Assembly: GCF_000759445.1 (NCBI RefSeq)
Contig: NZ_JRMB01000003.1
Location: 186,001-250,000 of the forward strand
Direction: 5' to 3'
DNA from: Pseudomonas lutea
Lineage (GTDB): Bacteria; Pseudomonadota; Gammaproteobacteria; Pseudomonadales; Pseudomonadaceae
DNA length: 64,000 nucleotides
Of this stretch, positions 36,773-49,400 are shown piece by piece. Below the pieces are notes generated by a model, which worked only from the letters and a program-made list of their open reading frames with translations, had not been told where the DNA came from and did not search any database. Position numbers and translations under genes: made by a program. Position 1 is the first letter of the stretch, and each line of letters starts with the position of its first letter.

Positions 36773-38719
36773 ATGTCTCTGTTCAAACAGCTGTTGATCG
36801 CAATCTGTCTGTTTTTGGTGGTCGCGTTTGCGGGGAGTTTTGTCGTCAGCCTCGAAAGCTCGCGGGCGCAGTACGTCAATCAGTTGCGCTCGCACGCTCA
36901 GGACGCCGCCACGTCGCTGGCGTTGTCGCTGACGTCCAACATCGACGACCCGGCGATGGTCGAGTTGCTGGTGTCGTCGATCTTCGACAGCGGTTATTAC
37001 GCGAGCATCCGTGTGGTGGACTTGGCGAGCGGCGACGCGATTGTCGAGCGCAGTGCGACGCCGGACAACCAGGGCGTGCCGCAGTGGTTCATCGATGCGA
37101 TCGGGCTGGAGCCGGCGGGCGGCGAGGGGGTTGTCAGCCGGGGCTGGCAGCAGACTGCGCGGGTCGAGGTGGTGAGCCATCCGATGTTCGCGTTGGCCAA
37201 GTTGTGGCAGAGCGCGCTGGGCAGCCTGGGTTGGTTGCTGGTGTGCGGCGTGGTCAGTGCGATTCTGGGGGCGATGCTGTTGCGTCGTCAGCTTAAGCCG
37301 CTGGACTACATGGTGGCGCAATCCCAGGCGATTGGTCGTCGCGAGTTTCTGACGCTGCCCGAGCTGCCGCGCACGCCTGAGCTGCGGCGGGTGGTGCAGG
37401 CGATGAACCAGATGGTCGAGAAACTCAAGGCACTGTTTCAGGAGAGCACCGAGCGCAGTGAAAAGCTGCGCATCGAGTCGTATCAGGACAGCCTGACCGG
37501 GCTGTCGAACCGTCGTTATTTCGATATGCAGCTCAACGCGCACGTCAGCCATCTGGAGGACGGGCGCGCGGGGTATCTGATGCTGTTGCGGGTCAAGGAC
37601 CTGGCCGGGCTGAACCAGCGTCTGGGTGGCAAGCGGACCGACGCGTTGCTGGTGGCGGTGGCCGAGCAGCTGGTGCGTCACTGCGAGAAGTATCCCGAAA
37701 CCCGCAACCTGATCAGCCGCAGCCGTGGCGGTGAGTTTGCGGTGCTGGCGCCGGGCATGGTCCACCATGAGGCCGTGCAGTGGGTGCAGAATCTGGAGGC
37801 AGCGCTGCAGAGTCTTGAGGCCACTGGCGCTTCGGATGTTTCGCCGGTCGCGCACATGGGCCTGGCGCCGTACAGCCCGGGCGATGCCTCGCTGACCTTG
37901 CTGGCGTTGGCGGATCAGGCGTTGTCTCAGGCCGAAAGCGGCGGCGAGCAGTCTTGGTACTGCATCGAGCGCGGGGCGATTGGTGATCTGGGTGAGGATC
38001 AGCATGAGTGGCACAGGACGCTGGACCGGGCGCTGGCCCATGGGCGTTTTCAGCTGTTCTTTCAGCCGGTGGTGGCGTCTGGCGACGGGACGACCGTGTT
38101 GCATTACAAGGTGTTGTCGCGGCTGGTCGATGCGGACGGGGTGACGATTCCGGCGGGGCGTTTTCTGCCGTGGCTGGAGCGCTTTGGCTGGTCGAGCCGT
38201 CTGGATCTGCTGATGCTGCGGGAGGTGCTGGCGCATCTGGGTACTCACAATGAGCGGCTGGCGCTGAACCTGTCGGCGGCCACGCTTAACGATGCGGCGG
38301 CGATGAACGAAGTGTTCGCGGCGCTGCGTCAGCATCCCAAACTGGGCCCGCGCCTGACGCTGGAGATCGGCGAGGAGCAAGTGCCCGAGCAGGCGGTGCT
38401 GGAGAAGCTGACCCGACGCCTGCAAGAGGCCGGGTATTCGCTGGCGTTGCAGCGCTTTGGTGGGCGTTTCAGCATGATCGGCAACCTGGCGCATCTGGGG
38501 CTGGCGTATCTGAAGATCGATGGCGGTTACATTCGCGCGATTGATGAGGAAAGCCACAAGCGGTTGTTCATCGAAGCGGTCCAGCGCGCGGCGCACAGTA
38601 TTGACCTGCCGTTGATTGCGGAACGGGTCGAGACCGAAGGCGAGCGCCGGGTGATTGTCGAGATGGGGATTGAAGGGGTGCAAGGGCGGTTGTTTGGCGA
38701 TCCTGCGCCGTGGAAGTGA
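36773..38719 (+). CDS. lapD: c-di-GMP receptor LapD
   Basis: This 648-residue inner-membrane receptor has an N-terminal membrane segment (5-27), a periplasmic LapD/MoxY-type output domain, a second membrane segment (about 152-172), a HAMP helix, and GGDEF and EAL domains. Both enzyme motifs are degenerate: RGGEF near 317, and KVL instead of EAL near 445. It should therefore bind c-di-GMP at the EAL domain without making or breaking it. With c-di-GMP bound, the periplasmic domain sequesters LapG. The start ATG at 36773 has GGAG upstream; an upstream open frame inside lapG is not used. REP elements follow the stop. Confidence 0.94.
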   Translation: MSLFKQLLIAICLFLVVAFAGSFVVSLESSRAQYVNQLRSHAQDAATSLALSLTSNIDDPAMVELLVSSIFDSGYYASIRVVDLASGDAIVERSATPDNQGVPQWFIDAIGLEPAGGEGVVSRGWQQTARVEVVSHPMFALAKLWQSALGSLGWLLVCGVVSAILGAMLLRRQLKPLDYMVAQSQAIGRREFLTLPELPRTPELRRVVQAMNQMVEKLKALFQESTERSEKLRIESYQDSLTGLSNRRYFDMQLNAHVSHLEDGRAGYLMLLRVKDLAGLNQRLGGKRTDALLVAVAEQLVRHCEKYPETRNLISRSRGGEFAVLAPGMVHHEAVQWVQNLEAALQSLEATGASDVSPVAHMGLAPYSPGDASLTLLALADQALSQAESGGEQSWYCIERGAIGDLGEDQHEWHRTLDRALAHGRFQLFFQPVVASGDGTTVLHYKVLSRLVDADGVTIPAGRFLPWLERFGWSSRLDLLMLREVLAHLGTHNERLALNLSAATLNDAAAMNEVFAALRQHPKLGPRLTLEIGEEQVPEQAVLEKLTRRLQEAGYSLALQRFGGRFSMIGNLAHLGLAYLKIDGGYIRAIDEESHKRLFIEAVQRAAHSIDLPLIAERVETEGERRVIVEMGIEGVQGRLFGDPAPWK

Positions 38720-38771
38720 TGGGCTCAGAAATGCGTCTGCCGGTGAACTCAATGATGCTGGCTGACGCGCG

Positions 38772-38955
38772 ATGTGTACGAGCGCGCTTGCCCGCGAATG
38801 CGGTGGATCAGTCACCCCTTTAGCGACTGACAGAACGCATTCGCCAGCAAGCCGGCTCCTACGGATTTGGGTGGGTTGATCAATAGGCGTTGTGTCAGGC
38901 GTGGGGGGCGGCGCCCCGAAAAACGCTTTCGCGAGCAAGCGCGCTCCTACGCCCT
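38772..38955. repeat. REP elements, GTAGGAGC family
   Basis: A pair (GAGCGCGCTTGCCCGCGAAT at about 38776 and an inverted GCCAGCAAGCCGGCTCCTAC ending near 38860) is followed by an inverted GCAAGCGCGCTCCTACG near 38935-38951. The 416-bp gap 38720-39135 between lapD and the lipoprotein gene shows nothing else. Confidence 0.75.
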
Positions 38956-39135
38956 TCGGGCAGAAGCAGACCGCGATCCATGCCATCCTTTCGGGTATTG
39001 CCGACCAACAGGGGCCTGATCCAACGCGGACTGCCGGCGGTGCGTCGTCCACCATTGCGTTGGGTGGTCAAGCTTGGGTTTACATCGACACGCGACCCGC
39101 GTCGTTATTTCAAATCAAACAATGGAAGCGCACTT

Positions 39136-39456
39136 ATGAAGCTATGGACTGCAGCATTAATGATGGCAACCCTCTCAGGGTGCGGCACTATCAAGACCCT
39201 CAACGACGAGAAAGGGGCCGCGGACACATTGGCGCGACACAGCTCCAATTGCCAGTCCATCCCCCGTGCCTACAGCGGTGCGGTTTACCAGTTCTGCACC
39301 TTGAACGCTCCACCAGTTTCCGGCCCACACTGGTCTGCACCCACCATTGCATTGGACATGGCCCTTTCCGCGGTCGCCGATACCGTGCTGCTTCCCTATA
39401 CGGGGTATCAGCAATACCAGCAGGGCGACATCAAGGTCCGACGTAAGCAGTACTGA
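39136..39456 (+). CDS. Small YceK/YidQ-like lipoprotein
   Basis: This 106-residue protein has a short signal sequence and lipobox LSGC (C16 becomes the lipidated N-terminus). The downstream stretch YSGAVYQFCTLN, then PTIALDMALSAVADTVLLPYTGY, matches the YceK/YidQ (DUF1375) lipoprotein family of unknown function. The start ATG at 39136 places the lipobox correctly; the frame is open further upstream through REP sequence, which is not coding. It sits between lapD and the lapA-side genes but has no known link to the Lap system. Confidence 0.8.
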   Translation: MKLWTAALMMATLSGCGTIKTLNDEKGAADTLARHSSNCQSIPRAYSGAVYQFCTLNAPPVSGPHWSAPTIALDMALSAVADTVLLPYTGYQQYQQGDIKVRRKQY

Positions 39457-39529
39457 TCGGTCTGCGCCGTCACTTGGGGCTGAAAGTTTTGTGAGCAAGC
39501 TCATTCTCATAGAACAAAAATTGATGGCG

Positions 39530-39685
39530 GTCATGCTGGCCTCTTCCCGGCTGAAGCCGGTCCCACCAAGAGTCGCGCCTGCATTCAGTAAAATGTGTGG
39601 TGATCAAACCGGCCTCTTCCCGGCTAAAGCCGGTCCCACTAAGGCACCGCATTCACATTGTGGGACCGGCTTTAGCCGGGCAGTT
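39530..39685. repeat. REP cluster, GGACCGGCTT family
   Basis: Three elements occur: CTTCCCGGCTGAAGCCGGTC near 39545, CTTCCCGGCTAAAGCCGGTC near 39615, and GGACCGGCTTTAGCCGGGCA near 39663 in the opposite orientation. They follow the YceK-like gene. Confidence 0.8.
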
Positions 39686-39689
39686 GATC

Positions 39690-39975
39690 TGGCCCTTGAT
39701 CTGCTTTTGATCTTCATACGCAAAAGGCTCGAACACCGCCAATCGCGACTTGGGTGCAGGCTGAACGCAGGGCCCACGGAGCGAGACCGGAGTGAAGGAA
39801 CCCTGAGGAACGAAGGGCCCAACCAGGAGCAAGCACCCTTGGTTACTTGGGGATGGTGCGACTTTCGACTTTTCTAAGTAACTCGCCGAAGGCGAAACCC
39901 GAGGCCGTTAGGCCGACGCGCGCTAATTTCGCGCGACAGCGCGTCGTTGCAAAACGGTGCGTACGAAAGGAGAGG
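39690..39975. repeat. Possible longer interspersed intergenic element
   Basis: This stretch is of a different character from the REPs. It has an open frame on the plus strand ending in LVTWGWCDFRLF at 39877, then a palindrome-rich tail (GACGCGCGC ... GCGCGACAGCGCGTC, about 39917-39947). The translated pieces TLRNEGPNQEQAPL and TWGWCDFRLF look familiar from Pseudomonas intergenic DNA, so I read it as an interspersed repeat and not a gene. Only one copy is present in this window, so repetition cannot be shown here. Confidence 0.35.
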
Positions 39976-39978
39976 CCT

Positions 39979-40317
39979 TCAGATCAGCCGTTGTTCGTCG
40001 TCGTTGATCAGATCGCTCAGGCCGCCGAGTGTTTCCCGGGCCTGGGTACGGTCCATCAGTTTTGCCTGTGCGGCGGCGGGGAGGTCGGTGATGTTGAGGA
40101 TGCCTTTGCTCGTCAGGACCTGAATCAAGTCATCGAGTACCCGGATCATGTCCATGTCGCTGGACTTGAGCTGGATCAGGCTCTTCTCTACCACTTCATT
40201 GGCAAACCAGGCTTGCACCTGATGATCATCCGGCGGCAGTTGCTCGCTTGCTTCGGCGAAAGCCGTTGCTTCCACGCGAACTAGCGTTCCGTCGGCATCG
40301 CGCTGAACGTAAAACAT
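39979..40317 (-). CDS. Conserved hypothetical protein downstream of lapA
   Basis: This 112-residue soluble, acidic protein (MFYVQRDADGTLVRVEATAF...) has no signal peptide or membrane segment and no motif I can assign. It is predicted to be mostly helical in its second half. It lies 83 bp downstream of the lapA stop in the same direction, separated by a strong hairpin, so it may be transcribed by read-through from lapA or on its own. I do not recognise a function. A start ATG at 40317 with GAGGAATG context is reasonable. Confidence 0.7.
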   Translation of the reverse strand: MFYVQRDADGTLVRVEATAFAEASEQLPPDDHQVQAWFANEVVEKSLIQLKSSDMDMIRVLDDLIQVLTSKGILNITDLPAAAQAKLMDRTQARETLGGLSDLINDDEQRLI

Positions 40318-40343
40318 GGCTCATTCCTCAGGGACTAACCGAA

Positions 40344-40370
40344 CTGGCGACCGTCAAAGACGGTCGCCAG
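40344..40370 (-). terminator. Hairpin after lapA
   Basis: A perfect 12-bp stem (CTGGCGACCGTC / GACGGTCGCCAG) closes on a 3-base loop 31 bp beyond the lapA stop codon. No T-run follows on the minus strand, so it may attenuate rather than fully end transcription into the small downstream gene. Confidence 0.6.
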
Positions 40371-40400
40371 CACAGTACAACAGCTCTCGCGACGCAGCTA

Positions 40401-43400
40401 TCAGTGGTGATCGACTTTGATGGTCGGGTCCGCACCGCTCACCAGCGAGTTGACCATGGCATTGCTCCAGGTCACGCCTTCCACCTTGATGTGCACATCG
40501 GCCGTGGTCGCCGCGGCAGCCGCGGTGACGTTGGACGCGAACTGCCCGGTGGTGCTGACCTGCAGAATGGTGTCATGGCCATCGTTGCTGACTTGCAGGT
40601 ACTTGCTGAGGGTGTCGGTGTCTTCACCTTGCAGCAGGTCACGCAGGTCAATGCGGTCGCCAGCGTCCTTGTTGAAGTCCTTGATCACATCAAAGCCGCC
40701 GCTGTTGGTGTCGCCGGCTTTCCAGGTAAACGTGTCCGCACCGGCGCCGCCGAAGAGGATGTCGTTGCCTTTGCCGCCGACGAGCACGTCATTGCCACCC
40801 TGACCAAACAGGATGTCATTGCCATTGCCGCCCAGCAGGGTGTCATTGCCGTCCAGCGAGGTGGACGACTTGGCAGCCAGGTCAGCCACCTGATCGAGGT
40901 GGTTGGTCACGAACGAATGCAGCGTCTTGTCATCGATGGTCGACACATCGACGTGCAGCGTGTCCGCCGCGAACGCCTTCAGCGCCGTGGTGCCACCCTG
41001 TGTGTTGAAGGTGATCAGATCACCGAACAGGATGTCATTGCCGTCGCCACCGTTGAGGGTGTCGCTGCCCGGCGCGATGGCTTTCTGGTCGCCCAGTACC
41101 GCTTTTGCCAGGTCGTCGGCGTTGACGTTGTTCAACGAATGATGGTCGCTGTCGTAGCGATCAAGGGTGGCCGTCTTCACGCCCGAGCCCAGGCCGATCG
41201 CTTCGATGGTGGGCGACTGCTTCAACAGCAGCGCGTAGCCGGTGTCCGCGTCATCGATCACCTTCTGGCTGCCGTTCATCTCGGGAGACGTCAGGCTGTA
41301 TTCAAAACCGCCCTTGCCGTCGGCATGGCTGGAAAGCGTACCGACCTGTTGCTTGGTCCCGTCAGCCGCGTAGGTGAAGACGTTGCCTTTGGAGTCAATG
41401 GCTTCTTTGCCGTTGACGCTGAAGGTGTGCGCCTGTGTCCAGCTCGCCAGCGCCATCGCCACGGTGACATCGGAGCCATTCACGTTGCCCAGCACCGTGC
41501 TGGTGTTCTGGTAAACGTTAGGCTCGCCGTCGGTGATGAAATAGGTGCGGTTCTCACCCGTCGGGTTGCTGCTGTTCAAGCCGGCGAACCAGTTTGCGGT
41601 GGTCTTGAACGGGTCTTCGTAGTTGGTGGTACCGCCCGAGGTCATGCCGGCCAGCGCTGCGGTCAAGGTCTTCATGGCCGCGGCCTTGTCAGACATGTCC
41701 ACCGCCACCTGTGAGCGCACGTTGGTGTCGAAATCCACCAGCAGCACGTTGACCTTGCCGGCGTTGGCCGTCTGGGCACCGTTCGCCAGTTTCTCGAACA
41801 CCGACTGCAGCTGAGTCTTCGCCGTGTCGAGGTTTTTGCCCATGCTGCCCGAGCTGTCCACGATGAAGGCGATGTTGTAGCTCTTGCCCTGCACGATGGT
41901 CGTACCGCTGACGTCGCCGACGATAATGTCGCCACCCAGGGTGCCGTTCACCGGCGTCGGGTCGGTGCCAGCCAGACCTTCGATTGAAGTGTAAGTCTGC
42001 GCTTCGACGTTGACGGCGATCACCTTCGTGTCGGTGGCGCTCTTCACGCTGGTAGCCACGCCGTCCACGTCCGCTTCGGTTGCGGTGGCGGTGATGGTCA
42101 GGTTGAACTTGCCGTTGAAGCCAGGCGTGGTGATGCTCAGTGTCGACAGGTCGAACGTGCTGACATCGACCCCTTCGCTCACGTTCGTCACGGTGGCCGT
42201 GTGGCCAGCAGCGTCGGTCAGAGTCGAGCCCGCCGGCGCGCCGGTGGCCTTGATCACGTGCGTCTCGGAACCGTCGAGGCTGTCACCGAACATCACTTTG
42301 ACCGAGCTGAGCTTGATCGCGTTGCCTTCAGTGCCGTGGTTCAGTTCGTAGGCTGAGTAGTAACCCTCACCACTGCCGGCCGTGCCTTCTTGCAGCGACG
42401 AGATATTCGGGTTGGCAGCCTTCAGGTCATCGACCGACGCGTAAAGCGTCGTGTTGGTGCTGTCCAAAGCGACTGCCACAGAGCCGGATTTGGAGGCGTC
42501 CAACAGCGTGATGTTGTAGTTGCCCGGCCCGGCCTGGTTGTAGTGATAGACGTCCAGGGTGTAGTAGCCCGACGCGGTAGGTGTGAAGCCCGCGCCCGAA
42601 ATCTTGCTGCCCGCGCCCCATGTCGCGGTTGCCGCCGTCTGGCCGCCCACGGTGATGAGCAGACTGTCGTCCGCATTACCGCCGAAGGTGTAGGTGTGAC
42701 CGGCTTCCATGAAGATCAGGCCGGACAGCTTGGTCCCGGTGCCTGCGGCAATCGAGGAGTCCGCTGCACCTGTAGCGAAGCTGTGAGTGGTCGGCGCACC
42801 AGCGCTGTTGAAACCCGCCTTGAGGGCCGACTCGCTCGCGCCCTGACCATTGGTGCCCAAGTCCAGGGTGCCAACATACACATCCTTCGTCAGGCCGTGC
42901 GTCACGACTGCGCCTTCGCCCAGCGTGACCACTGGCTTATCGGCGACCGGCGAAATGCTGATCGTGCCAGTTGCTTTAACCGTGCTGGCCAGGCCCTGAT
43001 CATCGACTGCCTGATAGGTGAACTTGGTGATACCCGCCCAATCTGCGGCCGGCTTGAAGTACACCGTCGCAGCGTTGCCGATGGCGGCGATGTTGCTCAG
43101 GCTGGTCAGTGCGACCTTGCCCGCAGCATCGGCGTAGAACGTGCCGTGTGCAGCCATGTCGACCAGGTTGAAGTGGTCGATTTTGCTGTCTACGTCGGTC
43201 GCGCTGAGGTTCACCGCGATTGGCGCGTTGTCTTCGATGCCTTTGGCGGTGGTGGCATCGGCCACCGGTACATCGTTGACCGTCGTGATGTGAATCGTCG
43301 ACGTGGTGCTGGCGATGTTGTTGGTGGCGCTGCCGTCGTTGACGCTGATGTTGATGATGCGGTCGTCTTTGACAGGATCGTGAGACGTGCTGTCGTAGGT

Positions 43401-46400
43401 GATCGACGAAATCGCCGTCTGGTACTGCGCCGCAGTGCCCCCAGCGAACGTGATGACCTTGCCGGTCACAACGTTATTGGTCATGACGTCGGTCAGGGTG
43501 TACTTCAGGCCTGCGGTGTCACCGATGGCCAGCAGATCGCCCGCCTTGTAGTTGGTCAGCGTGACCGTAGCGCTTTGCAGGGTCGGGGTGTCAGCGTCAT
43601 TTAAGGTGAAGTCGGCCGCAATCTTGCCCGGACCTTTGCCCGGCGCGTTGACATCGCCGCCGACCAGGGTCTCGTTCCAGGTATTGCCGAAGTCTTTGCC
43701 ATTGCCAACATGCCCAATAACCGGCGCGTCGTTCACGGCAATCACGTTGATCTGGCTGTCGTGGACGACGGTCAGGTTCTTGCTGCCGTTGGCATCCGCG
43801 TCAGTCACCGCAATGGTCACGTTACGCGCCGCAGTGCTTGGGTTTTCACTGCTGTTGGCGTAGGTGATCGACTTGATCACGGCTTCGTAGTCGGCAATCG
43901 ACGCCTTGCCGGTCAGGTTGATGAAGATATGGCCATCAGCGTCGTTGCTGAGGCTGTATTTGATCCCCAGGCCTGTGTCGCCGTTGTTTGTGTCTTTGTA
44001 GTACTTGGAAACGATCAGGTCTTCAGCCTGAATGCCGGTCAGCGTGATCTTCGCGCTGGTCAGCTCTTTGCTGTCGACGTCGGTGATGCTGAAGTTCTTG
44101 ACGATTGGCGTCGCTGTGCCGTTTTCGGTGTACGTGATGCTGCCGAAGTTGACGACTGGCGCGTCGTTGACCGGCGCGACATTGATGGTGCCGTTGGCTG
44201 GTGTGCTGTCAGCCTTACCCTGGTTATCCACTGCGGTGTAAGTGAACGTGGCATCACCGCTCCAGTTGCTGTCCGGCTTGAAGTAGACGGTCGCGCTGTT
44301 GTTGGTCGCATTGATGAGGCTGCTGCCGTTCAGCACCTGAGTCGCTTGAGCATCGGCGTAGAACGTGCCGTGTGTGTCCTTGTTGCTGGCCAGGGTGAAG
44401 TGGTCGACGTTGCCATCGACGTCGGTGCCCGTCAGCTTGACGGCGATGACGCTGTCTTCGTTGCCGGTGGCCGTTGCAGGCTTGGTGACCGGAGCGTCGT
44501 TGACCGAGATCACATTGATCGCGCTGCCGTGGACGACGGTCAGGTTGTTGGTGCCGTTGGCATCTGCGTCGGTGACAGCAATGGTCACGCCGCGTGGCGT
44601 GGTGACCGGGTTGTTGCTGCTGTCGGCGTAGGTGATCGAATTGATCAGGGTTTCGTAATTGGCAACCGAAGCCTTGCCGGTCAGATCGATGTAGATAGTG
44701 CCGTCGGCGTCGTTGCTCAGCGTGTACTTGATGCCCAGGCTCGTATCGCCAGATGTGCCGTCTTTGTAGTACTGAGAGACGATCAGGTCTTCAGCCTTAA
44801 TGCCGGTCAGCGTGATCTTCGCGCTGGTCAGCTCGGTGCTGTCGACGTCGGTGATGCTGAAGTCTTTGACGATCGGCGTCGCCACACCGTTTTCGGTGTA
44901 GGTGATGCTGCCGAAGTTGACGACTGGCGCATCGTTGACCGGGGTGACGGTGATGCTGCCGGTTGCCGGGGTAGTGGACGCCAGGCCCTGATTATCGACA
45001 GCGGTGTAGGCGAATGGCGTGGTGCCATTCCAATTGGCGTCCGGCTTGAAGTAGATCGTCGCGCCATTGTTGGTGGCGGTGATGTCGTTCAAGTTGGCCA
45101 GCGGCTGAGTGCCGGCTGCGTCGGAGTAGAACGTGCCGTGGGCAGGCGTGTTGACCAGGCTGAAGTGGTCAATGGTGCCGTCGACGTCAGAGCCCGTCAG
45201 CTTGACGGCAATGACAGTGCCTTCGTCGCCCTGGCCCGATGCGGCCTGGACCAGCGGTGCATCGTTGACCGGGTTCACAATGACCTTCAGGGTCTCGACC
45301 GTGGTCGCCTTCAGATCGTTTGACTCTGTCGACGTCACGCTCACCTGCAAATTGATCGGGCCGTTGTAATCGCCCGGTGGGGTGATGGTCAGCTTGGTCA
45401 GGTCCCAATCCTTGAGCACAACGGTGCCGTCGCCATCCTTCTCGGAGGTGTAGCTGTGCGAGCCATCAGTCAGCACGGCGCCCACCGGGATGCGGGCGAC
45501 AGTGACAGGGCTCAGTTTTTCCGAGCCATCGGTGTCGACCAATGCAGTGCTCACGGTCAACTTGATGGCCGTGTCTTCGTTGCCTTGGGCGTTAGTGACG
45601 TTGACGATTGGCGCGTCTGCCACTGGCGTGACGTTGATCGTGCCGTTGGCCAGATCGCCGGCCGGCAGGTTCTGGTTGTCGACCGCGGTGTAGGTGAAAG
45701 TGTTTTCACCCGCCCAGTTGGCGTCCGGCTTGAAGTAGATCGTCGCGCCATTGTTGGTCGCGGCGATGTTGTTCAAGTCGGTCAACGGCTGGGTGCCGGC
45801 AGCGTCGGTGTAGAACGTGCCGTTGACAGGCGTTTTGACCAGGCTGAAGTGGTCAATGGTGCCGTCTACGTCAGAGCCCGTCAGTTTGACGGTGATCAGG
45901 GTGTCTTCATTACCCGTGGCCGAGGTGTTGCTGACCTCCGGCGCATCGTTGACCGCGATGACCGTGATCTGGCCGCTGTGGCTGCCGGACACGTTGTTGG
46001 TGCCGTGGGCGTCCGCGTCAGTCACCGAGATGGTCACGCCGCGTGGCGCAGTGACCGGGTTCTGGCTGGCGTCTGCATAAGTGATCGACTTGATCACGGC
46101 CTCGTAATCGGCAACCGAAGCCTTGCCGGTCAGGTCGATGAAGATACGCCCATCGGCATCGTTGCTCAGGCTGTATTTGATGCCCATGCCCGCGTCGCCA
46201 CTGGTGCCATCTTTGTAGTACTTGGAAACGATCAGGTCTTCGGCCTGAATGCCGGTCAGCGTGATCTTCGCGCTGGTCAGCTGGTCGCTGTCGACGTCAG
46301 TGATGCTGAAGTTCTTGACGATCGCCGTCGGCGTTGCCGCATCGTTTTCGGTGTAAGTGACGCTATCGAACTTGACGACCGGAGCGTTGTTGACGGCCAC

Positions 46401-49400
46401 CACTTCGATCTGGCCGTCGTGGGACCCGGTCTGGTTGTTGGTGCCGTTGGCATCCGCGTCCGTCACAGCGATGGTCACACCGCGTGGCGCAGTGACCGGG
46501 TTGTTGCTGTTGTCGGCGTAGGTGATCGACTTGATCAGGGTTTCGTAGCTGGCAACCGAAGCCTTGCCGGTCAGGTCGATGACGATGTTGCCGGCGGCGT
46601 CAGTACTCAGGGCATATTTGATGCCCAGCGAAGTGGTGCCGTCGGTGCCGCCCTTGTAGTACTTGGACACGATCAGGTCTTCAGCCTGAATACCGGTCAG
46701 CGTGATTTTTGCGCTGGTCAGCTGGCTGCTGTCGACGTCGGTGATGCTGAAGTTCTTGACGATGGCGGTCGGCGTGCCCGCTTTGTTTTCGGTGTAGCTG
46801 ATGCTGTCGAAGTTGACGACCGGGGCATCGTTGACCGCCACCATGTTGACCTGCCCGCTGTGGGCTCCGGTCAGGTTGTTGGTCCCGCTGGTATCACTGT
46901 CGACGTCGGTAACAGTAATGTTGACGCTGCGTGGGGTAAGGCTCGGGTTTTTGCTGTCGTCTGCGAAAGTGATCGACTTGATCAGGGTTTCGTAAGCGGC
47001 CACCGAAGCCCTGCCGGTCAGGTCGATAACGACATTGCCTTTGGCGTCGTTGCTCAGGCTGTAGGTGATGCCCAGGCCGGTGGCGCCCGTGTTATCGCCT
47101 TTGTAGTACTGGGACTCGACCAGGTCTTGCGCCTGAATGCCGGTCAGCGTGATCTTCGCGCTGCTCAGCTCTTTGCTGTCGACGTCGGTGATGCTGAAGT
47201 TGCTGGCGATTGCCATTGGCGCGCCGCTTTCGGTGTAGCTGATGCTGTCGAAGCTGACGACAGGGGCATCGTTCACAGGCGTGACGTTGACCGTCAGTGG
47301 CCTGGTCGTCGTTGCGGAGTCCTTGTTGGCGCCTTCGATCGACGTCGAGCTCACTAGCAGCGTGAACGAACCGTTGAAGTCTTTCGGCGGGGTGATGGTC
47401 AGCTTGGAAAGATCCCAGCCTGTGATCCAGACCTCGCTGTCGCCTGTGCTGATCGACGTGTAGCTGGTGGTGCCGTCAGTCAAGGTGGCGCCGATCGGAA
47501 TAGCGGAAACGACCAGTTGACCCAGCGACTCGGAGCCGTCGGTGTCGACCAGCGCGGTGCTCAGGTCCAGCTTGATCGCGGTGTCTTCAGCGCCTTGGGT
47601 GTTGGCCACGTTGACGATCGGGGCATCGGCCACTGGAGTGACGCTGATGTTTCCGGTTGCCGGTGTGCTGGCCAGGCCCTGGTTGTCGACAGCGGTGTAG
47701 GTGAAATCGCTGGTGACACCCGCCCAGTTTTCGGTCGGCTTGAAGTAAATCGTCGCGCTGTTGTTGGTGGCGGCGATGTTGCTGAGGTTGGTCAGCTCCT
47801 GAGTACCGGCTGCGTCAGCGTAAAACTTGCCGTTGCTGGCCATCGACAACAGGTTGAAGTGATTGATGGTGCCGTCTACGTCACTGCCGGTCAGCTTGAC
47901 GGCAATGGGCGTGTCTTCTTTACCGTTGCCTGCGGTGTTTTCCACCGTCGGAGCGTCGTTGACCGGAGTGATGCCGATCTGACCCGTGGCGCTGCCGGAC
48001 AGGTTATTGGTGCCATTGGCATCTACGTCGGTGACTTCAATCGTCACGCCACGCGGGGTGGTGATCGGATTGTCGCTGCTGTTGGCGTAGGTGATCGAGT
48101 TGATCAGCGTGGTGTAGTCGGCAATCGACGCGTTGCCGGTCAGATCAATCACGATATTGCCGTTGGCGTCGTTGCTCAGGCTGTAGCTGATGCCCAGCGT
48201 GGTGGTGCCACTGGTCCCACCGTTGGCATCGGTGTAGTACGGGGAAACGATCAGGTCTTCAGCCTGAATACCCGTCAGGGTGATTTTCGCGCTGCTCAGT
48301 TGGTTGCTGTCGACATCGCCGATCTGCAGGTTGCTGACCAGCGGCTGAGCCGCGCCGTTCTCGACGTAATCAGGGTTGGTGAAGCTGATGGTTGGCGCGT
48401 CGTTCACTGGCGTCACGGTGACGATCAACGGCAGCGTGGTGGTCGCCGAATCCTTGTTGGCGCCTTCAGTCGATGTCGAACTCACTTGCAGGGTGATCGA
48501 GCCGTTGAAGTTCAGTGGCGCCTGAAAGGTCAGGTTGTTCAGGTTCCAGCCGTCGATATAAACAGCACCATCGCCTGTGGCGATCGAGGTGTAGCTGTTG
48601 ACACCATCGGTCAGCACGCCACCGACCGGGATGCCGGACACCACGAGCGGGAACAGGGATTCAGAGCCGTCGGTGTCGACCAGCGCAGTGCTCAGATTCA
48701 GCTTGATCGGCGTGTCTTCAGCGCCCTGGGCGTTGATGACGTTGACAGTCGGGGCATCGGCCACTGGCGTGACGTTGATGACGCCGTTTGCGGGCGTGCC
48801 GGCTGCCAGGCCCTGATTGTCGACTGCGGTATAGGTGAAGTTGGTGTCGCCCGCCCAGTTGGCGTTCGGCTTGAAGTAGATCGTTGCGCTGTTGGCGGTG
48901 GCGGCGATGTTGCTGAGGTCGGTCAGCGCCTGAGTACCGGCAGCGTCGGCGTAGAAAGTGCCGTTGGCGGCCAGGCTCACCAGGTTGAAGTGATCGATGG
49001 TGCCGTCGACGTCAGCGCCGGACAGGTTGACGGCGATGGTGGTGTCTTCATCGCCCTGGCCTGCAGCCGCGTTCACGGTCGGCGCATCGTTGACCGACAC
49101 GACGTGCACGATGCCGGTGACCGGCACGGAGTCGTTCTGGCCATCGTTGACAGTGATGGTGATCGTACGATCAACGACGCTTGGGTCTTCGCTGCTGTTC
49201 TGGAAGGTGATCGACTTGATTACGGCTTCGTATTCGGCAGCAGTGGCTGCGCCGGTCAGGGTCAGAACAATCTGGCCATTGACGGTGGCGGTGCTGACCG
49301 TAATGTTCGCATTCGGGCTGCCCACCACCAGCGTGTCAGTGTCCTGAGGGTTGGTCAGGGTGACGCGCGCGCTTTGCAGGTTCGGGCTGTCGGCATCGGT

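Noticed and set aside
36761..39055. A 764-codon minus-strand frame opposite lapD
   Set aside because: It is antisense to LapD, extends into REP DNA and is Arg/Gln/His-rich without any domain.
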